A stretch of 42,708 nucleotides of DNA from an uncultured Selenomonadaceae bacterium. Its GTDB lineage: Bacteria; Bacillota; Negativicutes; Selenomonadales; Selenomonadaceae. The notes under the pieces were generated by a model, which saw only the letters and a program-made list of their open reading frames with translations, was not told the origin of the DNA and ran no database searches. Positions 1 through 5,779 of the stretch are shown piece by piece; the first letter of the stretch is position 1; each line of letters starts with the position of its first letter. The position numbers and the translations under genes were made by a program. The stretch lies in contig CAJOGX010000015.1 of the NCBI GenBank assembly GCA_905234175.1, forward strand, positions 1-42,708, given 5' to 3'.

Positions 1-4
1 ACAA

Positions 5-370
5 ATGCACGTCGCGCAGCAGAATTTTGCAGTTCGAGTTTCGGCGCTGCTTAGCGGCAAGACGCGGGCATTTTTCACGGAACCGGCAAGTGTTCCTGCG
101 CTGAAACAGATTTTCGCGACAAACGACGCCGAAGAAATTTTAACGCTGACTTCGGACGAATCAGTTAAGCAGCTGGCGGAGGCGATGAACGTTTCGCGCG
201 GGCGGAGAGTTTTTTTCGTGCTGGTTCAGCCAGGAATTTACGTTCAGCTGAAAGAAATTTTGACGCAGGCGGGATTTGTGGAGTGGCGGGATTTCGTCAA
301 CGCGCTGGAATTTCTGTCGGAGGCGCAGGGCGTGCCGCTGAACGCGTGGCAAATCATAAAAAATATGTAG
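5..370 (+). CDS. Hypothetical protein, possibly 5'-truncated by the window edge
   Basis: I do not recognise this 121-residue product. The first ATG lies four bases into the window and the frame stays open to the edge, so the true start may be upstream. It is soluble, with alternating hydrophobic stretches (for example VFFVLVQPGIYVQLKEIL at about 69-86) that suggest an alpha/beta fold. The C-terminal part, with an aromatic-rich segment near FVEWRDFVNALEF, loosely resembles the tails of nucleotide-sugar or FkbM-type proteins, but too weakly to name. It ends 11 bases before the next gene, so the two are probably co-transcribed. Confidence 0.55.
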   Translation: MHVAQQNFAVRVSALLSGKTRAFFTEPASVPALKQIFATNDAEEILTLTSDESVKQLAEAMNVSRGRRVFFVLVQPGIYVQLKEILTQAGFVEWRDFVNALEFLSEAQGVPLNAWQIIKNM

Positions 371-381
371 GGAGAGATTCG

Positions 382-1479
382 GTGAGCGTTATTGAAATTC
401 GCGGCTTGAGCAAAAGTTTCGGCGAGCTTAGCGTTCTGCGCGGCGTAGATTTCAGCGTTGAGGAAGGCGAGCGCATTGTGATTATCGGCGGCTCCGGCTG
501 CGGCAAGAGCGTTTTCCTGCGCTGTATCGAGCTTTTGGAAATTCCAGACGCCGGAAATATTTTTATCGACGGGCAGGAAATTACCGCGCCGGACTGCGAC
601 ATTGACAAAATCCGCCAGATCATGGGAATGGTTTACCAGCGCTTCAATCTTTTCGCGCACCTGAACGTTATGGACAACCTTTGTCTTGCGCCGGTTAAAC
701 TTTTGAAAATGTCACGCGGCGACGCTGAAAAAAAAGCCATGGAACTTCTTATGCAGGTCGGGCTTGTCGCTAAGGCCGGCGCTTACCCGCAGGTTTTATC
801 CGGCGGCCAGCAGCAGCGTATTGCGATTTGCCGCTGTCTTATGATGAATCCGAAAGTTATCCTGTTCGACGAGCCGACAAGCGCACTTGATCCGACGATG
901 GTCGGCGAAGTTTTAGCGGTTATCCGTATGCTCGCAAGGCAGAATCTGACGATGATTATCGTCACGCACGAGATGAATTTTGCCCGAGAGGTCGGCACGA
1001 AGATTTTGTTTTTCGCGGACGGCGGAATTTACGAACAGGGCACGCCCGCTGAAATTTTCGACAATCCCCAGCGCGAAAAAACTGTCGCCTTCATTCAGCG
1101 CGAAAAATATTTCCACTACGAAATTTCCGAGCGCCACTTCGACCTTATGGAAATGCAAAGCAAAATTGCGCTGTTCGGCGAGAAGTACGGGCTCACCAAT
1201 AAAAAAACGTACCGCGTCCAGCTTTGCTGCGAGGAAATTATTTACGAAATGCTCGACAAGGCCTGCGAAGACAAAATTGCTATCGTAATCGACATAACCT
1301 ACGCCGAGGCGAGCAGGCAGACTGAGTTCAAAGTTCTCTGCGCCGGTAAAAATTACAACCCGCTCGCCGACGAAAGTTTCGACGAGGAGGATTTGGGCGC
1401 CATGATTCTGCGCAACGTCACGCAGGATTTTTCCCACAGCTACGACGGCGGCGTCAACAAAATCAGTTTCAAGCTGTAA
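382..1479 (+). CDS. Amino-acid-type ABC transporter ATPase fused to a degenerate GHKL/anti-sigma-like domain
   Basis: Residues 1-240 form a GlnQ/HisP-type ABC ATPase with Walker A GGSGCGKS, Q-loop region VYQRFNLF, signature LSGGQQQR, Walker B VILFDEP and the switch histidine in VTHEM. Such subunits normally end near residue 240-250 and power polar amino-acid import with a permease and a binding protein, neither of which is in the window. This product continues to 365 residues. The extra 120 residues resemble the RsbW-like HATPase_c_2 fold: a helix CCEEIIYEML at the N-box position, then GKNYNP where RsbW proteins have a G-x-P-F-D-P-like box, then DLGAMIL and a terminal NKISFKL strand. The ATP-coordinating N-box asparagine seems absent. 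I chose GTG at 382 because GGAGAG (371-376) precedes it; an ATG at 283 lies inside the upstream gene. The ATPase call is secure; the C-terminal call is inference. Confidence 0.85.
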   Translation: MSVIEIRGLSKSFGELSVLRGVDFSVEEGERIVIIGGSGCGKSVFLRCIELLEIPDAGNIFIDGQEITAPDCDIDKIRQIMGMVYQRFNLFAHLNVMDNLCLAPVKLLKMSRGDAEKKAMELLMQVGLVAKAGAYPQVLSGGQQQRIAICRCLMMNPKVILFDEPTSALDPTMVGEVLAVIRMLARQNLTMIIVTHEMNFAREVGTKILFFADGGIYEQGTPAEIFDNPQREKTVAFIQREKYFHYEISERHFDLMEMQSKIALFGEKYGLTNKKTYRVQLCCEEIIYEMLDKACEDKIAIVIDITYAEASRQTEFKVLCAGKNYNPLADESFDEEDLGAMILRNVTQDFSHSYDGGVNKISFKL

Positions 1480-1487
1480 ACTGAAAA

Positions 1488-1524
1488 AGCCCGCGCCTTT
1501 TGCAAGGTCGGGCTCATTTTTTTA
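1488..1524 (+). terminator. Rho-independent terminator after the ABC ATPase gene
   Basis: AGCCCG (1488-1493) pairs with CGGGCT (1509-1514), a CTT/AAG pairing lies inside the loop, and the hairpin is followed by a run of T. It lies just after the stop codon at 1479, so it separates the ABC gene from the glycosyltransferase gene. Confidence 0.8.
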
Positions 1525-1553
1525 TTGCAAAGACTGGAAATTTGATTTATCAT
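1525..1553 (+). promoter_or_regulatory. Sigma70-type promoter of the GT41 gene
   Basis: TTGCAA (1525-1530) and TATCAT (1548-1553) are separated by 17 bases. The site lies directly behind the preceding terminator and about 15 bases before the glycosyltransferase start, leaving a very short leader. Confidence 0.55.
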
Positions 1554-1568
1554 TGATGCGGTGATTTT

Positions 1569-3116
1569 ATGGAGGAAATTTCTGATTGGCTGCGGCTGGC
1601 TGACAAATTCGCGGACGACGGCAACGCTGAAGGAATGCTGGGCGCCGCGCAGGAAATTCTCGCGCTGGATAAAAATTCCGCTGACGGTTACGCGGTCCTG
1701 GCGGAGGCTGATTTATATCTGGGAAACCTTGACGCGGCTGAAAATTTTGCGCCGGAAAATTTGCGCGGGCGTTTAGTCAAAGCCGCCGTTGCCTCGGAAA
1801 AGTTTGAGCTGATAACTGCGCTGAAAAGTTTCGCTGAAGTCATCGACGAAGCACGCGCGGCTGGCGATAAAAAAATTCTGAGCAAAGCGCTTGCCTGGAG
1901 CGCGAACAGTCTGTACCTTGCCGGCGACGCTAAAACCGCCGCTGAAAATTTGCGCGAAGCCAGTGCGCTTACCGGCAGCGCGGAACTTTTTTCCAAGCAT
2001 TTATTTCTGAGCAACTACAACGGCGGCGCCGCTAAATCTGTCGCGCAGGAATACGATAAATTTTTCGCGGGCGTCGAGCAGTTCGCGCAGGAAAGTTATT
2101 CTCACGAGAAAATTCGTGTCGGGTACATTTCGCCGGACTTCCGCCAGCACGCAGTTGCAAATTTCGTCGCGCCGCTGCTGAATGACTTCGACTCTGAAAA
2201 TTTTTCCGTGAGCGTCTACCAGACCGGCGCCAGCGATTTCGTCACGGCCAGGCTCAAAAGCGGCAAAGTTCACTGGCGGGACTTGCAAAGTTTTGACGCG
2301 GAAACTGTCGCGCGGATTATTCACGCGGACGAAATTGATATTCTCGTTGACCTTTCCGGCCACACACAAAATTCCTGCCTGCCGGTTCTGGCGTACAAGC
2401 CCGCGCCCGTTCAAATCTGCGCGATTGGCTACACTGCGACGACCGGTCTCAGCGCCGTCGACTACGTTTTGAGCGACACGAATTGCGCGGCTGACGAAAA
2501 TAATTTCACTGAAAAAATTCTGCGCGTCGAGGGCTGCCGGCTCTGTTACGCGCCCTTCGCTGAAATTCCCGCCGCCGCTCACGTTCAAAATAGCCGCGTG
2601 ACTTTTGGCAGTTTCAACAACTTCGCTAAGGTTACCGATGAAATTCTGGAAGTTTGGCGCGAAATTCTGAACGCCGTCCCGAACTCCAGGCTAGTCATTA
2701 AAAGCAAAATCTGCAGCATTTCCGATGGCAGGGAAATTGTCATGCGTCGGCTGAAAAATTTTCCGCGCGAAAGCGTTGAGCTCCGCCCCTACAGCCGCGA
2801 CTACCTTGAGCAGTACAACGAAATTGAGGTCGCGCTGGACACTTTCCCCTACAACGGCGGCGTGACGACCTGCGAGGCGCTTTTCATGGGCGTGCCGGTT
2901 GTAACGTTGCGCGGCGGGCTTGGTGCGTCGATTCTGAGCGCGGCGGGCTTGACTGAATTTGTCGCGCGGGACTCCGGCGAGTACATAGAAAAAGCCGTCG
3001 AACTTGCGCGGCAGGGAAATTTAAATCTGCGGGAAAAAGTTCTGGCGTCGCGGCTCATGGACGGGCGGAAATATATGCAGGCGCTGGAAAAAATTTATAT
3101 GGAAATTTCCAACTGA
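1569..3116 (+). CDS. GT41 family glycosyltransferase (SPINDLY/OGT-like) with TPR-type N-terminus
   Basis: This 515-residue protein looks like a bacterial O-linked GlcNAc transferase relative, which transfers a sugar from a nucleotide sugar to protein Ser/Thr or Asn. The N-terminal 145 residues are Ala/Leu-rich helical pairs of TPR type (for example residues 10-60 and 105-135). The catalytic half begins at KIRVGYISPDFRQHAVANF (about 181-199), with His194 at the position of the conserved GT41 histidine. It continues with DILVDLSGHT, the YTATTG region, the RVTFGSFNNFAKVT block and the diagnostic ALDTFPYNGGVTTCEALFMGVPVVTL block near the C-terminus. ATG at 1569 is preceded by GGTG (1560-1563). 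The gene stands alone between a terminator and tRNA-Leu. Members often modify flagellins, adhesins or translation factors; the target here is unknown. Confidence 0.85.
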   Translation: MEEISDWLRLADKFADDGNAEGMLGAAQEILALDKNSADGYAVLAEADLYLGNLDAAENFAPENLRGRLVKAAVASEKFELITALKSFAEVIDEARAAGDKKILSKALAWSANSLYLAGDAKTAAENLREASALTGSAELFSKHLFLSNYNGGAAKSVAQEYDKFFAGVEQFAQESYSHEKIRVGYISPDFRQHAVANFVAPLLNDFDSENFSVSVYQTGASDFVTARLKSGKVHWRDLQSFDAETVARIIHADEIDILVDLSGHTQNSCLPVLAYKPAPVQICAIGYTATTGLSAVDYVLSDTNCAADENNFTEKILRVEGCRLCYAPFAEIPAAAHVQNSRVTFGSFNNFAKVTDEILEVWREILNAVPNSRLVIKSKICSISDGREIVMRRLKNFPRESVELRPYSRDYLEQYNEIEVALDTFPYNGGVTTCEALFMGVPVVTLRGGLGASILSAAGLTEFVARDSGEYIEKAVELARQGNLNLREKVLASRLMDGRKYMQALEKIYMEISN

Positions 3117-3178
3117 AAAAGGACCGCCCGAAAAAACTCCGGCGCTCCCTTAAGATAGGCGCGATATTCTTGGTGCGG
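3112..3178. repeat. Copy 1 of a 67-bp direct repeat (tRNA 3' tail plus terminator)
   Basis: This segment and 3231-3297 are both 67 bases long and differ at three positions (C/A, G/T and G/A); the period is 119 bases. Each holds the last bases of a minus-strand tRNA, with the CCA end read as TGG on this strand, followed by its terminator. Copy 1 overlaps the last codons of the glycosyltransferase gene. Confidence 0.9.
3116..3148 (-). terminator. Minus-strand terminator, upstream copy
   Basis: Read on the minus strand, GGAGCGCC (3148-3141) pairs with GGCGGTCC (3128-3121) with one G-G mismatch and is followed by TTTTT. It is the imperfect duplicate of the terminator at 3235-3267, and its transcript would end at the stop codon of the convergent glycosyltransferase gene. 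Confidence 0.6.
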
Positions 3179-3230
3179 CGGGGCTTGAACCCTGCAAATT
3201 CGACGAGCAGGAGGATTTGCTCCCAAAGGC
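3171..3230 (-). pseudogene. tRNA-like 3' remnant between the duplicated tails
   Basis: On the minus strand this ends in a T-loop-like GTTCAAG within a G/C-rich arm, then CCGC and an encoded ACCA, like the 3' end of a tRNA. It is about four bases too short between T-loop and CCA compared with the neighbouring tRNA-Leu. The upstream part does not form a recognisable anticodon arm and instead contains the inverted repeat GCAAAT/ATTTGC (3194-3220 region). It looks like a decayed or rearranged tRNA gene; the exact ancestor is not clear. Confidence 0.45.
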
Positions 3231-3297
3231 ACTGAAAAAGGAACGCCCTAAAAAACTCCGGCGCTCCCTTAAGATAGGCACGATATTCTTGGTGCGG
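3231..3297. repeat. Copy 2 of the 67-bp direct repeat
   Basis: This is the second copy of the repeat described at 3112-3178. It includes the CCA end of the intact tRNA-Leu gene and its terminator. Confidence 0.9.
3235..3267 (-). terminator. Rho-independent terminator of tRNA-Leu
   Basis: On the minus strand GGAGCGCC (3267-3260) pairs over eight base pairs, one of them G-U, with GGCGTTCC (3247-3240) and is followed by TTTTT (3239-3235). It lies about 22 bases after the tRNA 3' end. Confidence 0.75.
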
Positions 3298-3374
3298 ATG
3301 AAGGGATTTGAACCCATACGCCTAAAGACACCGGATTCTAAGTCCGGCGCGTCTGCCAGTTCCGCCACATCCGC
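3290..3374 (-). tRNA. tRNA-Leu (anticodon TAG), CCA encoded
   Basis: The minus strand folds as a class II tRNA. The acceptor strand GCGGATG pairs with CATCCGC, followed by discriminator A and an encoded CCA. The anticodon loop is CTTAGAA, giving TAG (Leu, CUN codons), with stem GCCGGA/TCCGGT. There is a variable arm and a standard T-arm GGGTTCAAATCCC. Length is 85 bases including CCA. Confidence 0.95.
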
Positions 3375-3404
3375 TACGCATAAGTTTCAAAATTAGCCAG
3401 TTCA

Positions 3405-3433
3405 ATTATATATTTTTATAGAAAGAAAGTCAA
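3405..3433 (-). promoter_or_regulatory. Promoter of tRNA-Leu
   Basis: On the minus strand TTGACT (3433-3428) and TATAAT (3410-3405) are separated by 17 bases, about 30 bases upstream of the mature tRNA 5' end. The near-consensus match fits a stable-RNA promoter. Confidence 0.8.
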
Positions 3434-3453
3434 CAAATTGGAGCGTGATTATT

Positions 3454-4218
3454 TTGCGATTAGCGGGCGGAATTGTTTTGGCGGCGGCGATTTTTGGGGG
3501 AATAATTTTGGCACAGCCAGCGCCTGAAGGCTTTCCGATTCTGGAGTACCACACGATAACGAAAAATCCCGACCCTAGCTCGGAAATTTACAACGTGCCG
3601 CCCGCCGAATTTTCAGCCCAGCTTGATTATCTGCGGGAAAACGGGTATACTACGATAACTTTGAACGATTTCATTCGCGCGCGGCGTTTCGGCAAAGCGC
3701 TACCCGCCAGGCCGATTATCCTGACGTTCGACGACGGCTACGCGGACAACTATACCGAAATGCTCCCGATTCTCGAAGCGCACGGCATGACCGCCGTGGT
3801 TTTCGTCATCACAAACGAACTCGGCAAGCCTGGCTATCTGAATTTGGAACAGCTCAGGGACATGCAGCGGCGCGGAATTGAAATTGGCTCGCATACCGCC
3901 GACCATTTGCCGCTCGTCACGCTCAGCGATGATTTGCTCGTAAACCAAATTCGCGTGTCGAAAATTTTCCTCGAATGGAACGGCTTAGACCCAATCGCCA
4001 GCCTGTCCTATCCCAACGGCGTCTATAATTCCCAGATTATCCAAATGCTCAGGGACGAAAATTATCTGGCGGCGGTAACCGGCGAGGCGGGCTTGAACAC
4101 GCTGGAAAGCGACCCGTTTACCCTGCGCCGCGTCAACATTCGCAAGCCGCGTTTCGGGATTTACGAATTTCGCTGGCGCCTGCTCAAGGCCGAAATTTTT
4201 GCAAAGCTGAAAGGTTGA
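3454..4218 (+). CDS. Secreted polysaccharide deacetylase (NodB/PgaB-like)
   Basis: This is a carbohydrate esterase family 4-type metal-dependent de-N-acetylase. An N-terminal signal or membrane segment (LAGGIVLAAAIFGGIIL) leads to an exported domain. Motifs are ILEYHTI near the start, TFDDGYADNY (metal-binding Asp), SHTADH (the His-x3-His metal site) and LSYPNG, which resembles the YPYG motif of PgaB/IcaB-type enzymes. I prefer TTG at 3454 because GGAG (3440-3443) lies ten bases upstream; the GTG at 3445 would have only one base of spacing. The gene heads a close five-gene run ending in NagA, consistent with amino-sugar polymer metabolism, but the substrate cannot be read from sequence. Confidence 0.85.
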   Translation: MRLAGGIVLAAAIFGGIILAQPAPEGFPILEYHTITKNPDPSSEIYNVPPAEFSAQLDYLRENGYTTITLNDFIRARRFGKALPARPIILTFDDGYADNYTEMLPILEAHGMTAVVFVITNELGKPGYLNLEQLRDMQRRGIEIGSHTADHLPLVTLSDDLLVNQIRVSKIFLEWNGLDPIASLSYPNGVYNSQIIQMLRDENYLAAVTGEAGLNTLESDPFTLRRVNIRKPRFGIYEFRWRLLKAEIFAKLKG

Positions 4219-4224
4219 AACTTT

Positions 4225-5325
4225 TTGAACTTGACACGAAAAATCTGCGCGCTGACGCTGGCGCTCGTAACTTCGCTGGCAACACTGCACGCCTCAGCGA
4301 AAACTTTTGAACCGCTGCCAATGCACAGCCTGCCCGTCGAAGTCGAAGATACCGGCGGCACGCTCATTTTTTCAGACAGCCCCGAATACGTCAAACAAAA
4401 CGGCATTCTCTACACCGACGTGGTTGAGGGCGACGCGCGTGTCCTTTTCTACCACCTCAACGATTCCGGATTCCCGAAAAAAATCGCCGTCGTCGTCGAG
4501 AATGTTTCCGGCAAATCCAACACCGTCGAAATTACGCGCGGCGGCTTTTCCGAGCCCAGCGAAAATTATCTGCAGGTCGGCAAGGACACCCAGCTCAGCT
4601 ACATGAAAAATAATTTCCACGGCAAAATCAGACTCGCCGCCGGTGAACGCAAAATTCTCCACGAAAAAATGAACAGCACTACCGTCGACGCGGGCAAGCT
4701 GGTTTACGGCGTCTACGATTTCCACGCGAAAGCTCCCGTGCGAGTTTATGTGCTGATGTGTTCGCCCTACGCTAACCCGACGAAATTTCTGGACTACGCT
4801 CAAATTCTCCCGCGCGACGAATATCAGCTGCGTGGCACTTTCAAAAACATGAACCGCGTCTTCAGGCTCCGCCGCGCCTACAACCCCGCGACTGACGGTA
4901 TCAGCTACGTTTTGCTGGCCGATGACGCGACGGATTTGTACAAGCGCGGAATTGACGCAACCGACGGCGCCGAAGTTGTCAACGCAGGAAATTACGGCGT
5001 CAAATACATTTTGGACTTCAAAACCAGGGCAATGACGCGCTTCGTCCTCAGCCCGCTGGGCGGCACCTACGCCGGCGCTATGCGTTTCGTTTATGGTAAA
5101 AATTCCGGCGTTATCCCTACGCCGCGCGGCAGACTTTTTTTCGGCGATAAAACCCCGCCGGAGCCCGAAGAAGTTCAGAAAGCCCGCGAAGAAGGTTTCG
5201 CACTTTGGACGGAAGGCATGGAATTTTGCGAGCTGGGAAGTTACAGCGGCAGAGTCAGCTTTGATTTTTCGCCGCCTGGCGCCTCGAATCTGCCCGTCCA
5301 CATTATTTTAATGCCCACCGAATAG
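4225..5325 (+). CDS. Secreted protein of unknown function
   Basis: I do not recognise this 366-residue protein. It begins with a clear signal peptide (basic LTRKIC, hydrophobic ALTLALVTSLATL, then ASA before KTFEP), so it is exported. The mature part is beta-rich, with segments such as RVLFYHLNDSG, IAVVVENVSG and VEITRG at about 70-110 that suggest an immunoglobulin-like or jelly-roll start, and a later stretch (about 215-300) rich in short strands. No catalytic motif is evident. The start is TTG, 4225 or 4231, with AAAGG at 4210-4214. It begins six bases after the deacetylase gene and ends ten before the SpeD-like gene, so it belongs to the same transcript and may act in the same envelope process. 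Confidence 0.75.
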   Translation: MNLTRKICALTLALVTSLATLHASAKTFEPLPMHSLPVEVEDTGGTLIFSDSPEYVKQNGILYTDVVEGDARVLFYHLNDSGFPKKIAVVVENVSGKSNTVEITRGGFSEPSENYLQVGKDTQLSYMKNNFHGKIRLAAGERKILHEKMNSTTVDAGKLVYGVYDFHAKAPVRVYVLMCSPYANPTKFLDYAQILPRDEYQLRGTFKNMNRVFRLRRAYNPATDGISYVLLADDATDLYKRGIDATDGAEVVNAGNYGVKYILDFKTRAMTRFVLSPLGGTYAGAMRFVYGKNSGVIPTPRGRLFFGDKTPPEPEEVQKAREEGFALWTEGMEFCELGSYSGRVSFDFSPPGASNLPVHIILMPTE

Positions 5326-5335
5326 GAGAATCGCA

Positions 5336-5779
5336 ATGAAAATTTTGGCGCGTCAACTGACGCTGGATTTGTACAACTGCAACGAAAAAAAGTTAGCCGA
5401 CCTCGACGTCATTAAAAATCTTCTGAGCGCCGTCTTCAGTCATGAACCGAATTTTTCCGCCGAAAATATTGACCACGACCACAGCACGGTTATCGGCGCC
5501 TTCCGCGAAGGGCACATCGCGCTGCACGTCTATTCCGCCCTGCGCTACGTTGCCGCAGATATTTTCACCTGCACCGAAAATTCCAATCCCGAAGCGCTCG
5601 AAAAAGTTCTGCGCAAATTTTTTCAGCCCGACAAAATCAAATCCACTTTCCTCAAGCGCGGCGATTTCGGGCAGGACCACGAAGTCACTCCAAAAATTAA
5701 AACCCGCGTCGCTCCACTCCGCCGCGTGCGAAACGTCGGCGCAAGGGTTGTCAAAACGCTGATTCGGAGGGGCAACTAA
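5336..5779 (+). CDS. S-adenosylmethionine decarboxylase (SpeD/SpeH) homologue lacking the pyruvoyl serine
   Basis: The first 112 residues align with the small prokaryotic AdoMet decarboxylases, which cut themselves between Glu and Ser and turn the Ser into the pyruvoyl cofactor. LDLYNC corresponds to the family's VDLYGC start, and FREGHIALH (56-64) to the family's AESHISIH. The following VAADIFTC (72-79) matches the AAVDIFTC block. The processing serine is replaced by Gly59 (codon GGG, 5510-5512), while the catalytic-loop His64 and Cys79 are kept. A glycine cannot form a pyruvoyl group, so the canonical decarboxylase should be impossible. A basic tail (about 113-147) is extra. RBS GGAG precedes ATG 5336. 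The stop TAA directly abuts the ATG of the CobT-like gene, so the two are translationally linked. Confidence 0.8.
   Translation: MKILARQLTLDLYNCNEKKLADLDVIKNLLSAVFSHEPNFSAENIDHDHSTVIGAFREGHIALHVYSALRYVAADIFTCTENSNPEALEKVLRKFFQPDKIKSTFLKRGDFGQDHEVTPKIKTRVAPLRRVRNVGARVVKTLIRRGN

Noticed and set aside
283-381. An upstream ATG that would lengthen the ABC ATPase by 33 residues
   Set aside because: It lies within the preceding gene, has no ribosome-binding site, and the added residues do not match ABC proteins; GTG 382 has GGAGAG.
3150-3368. A 72-codon minus-strand frame beginning MAELADAPDLESG
   Set aside because: This is the familiar spurious translation of a tRNA-Leu gene; the locus is the tRNA and its terminator.
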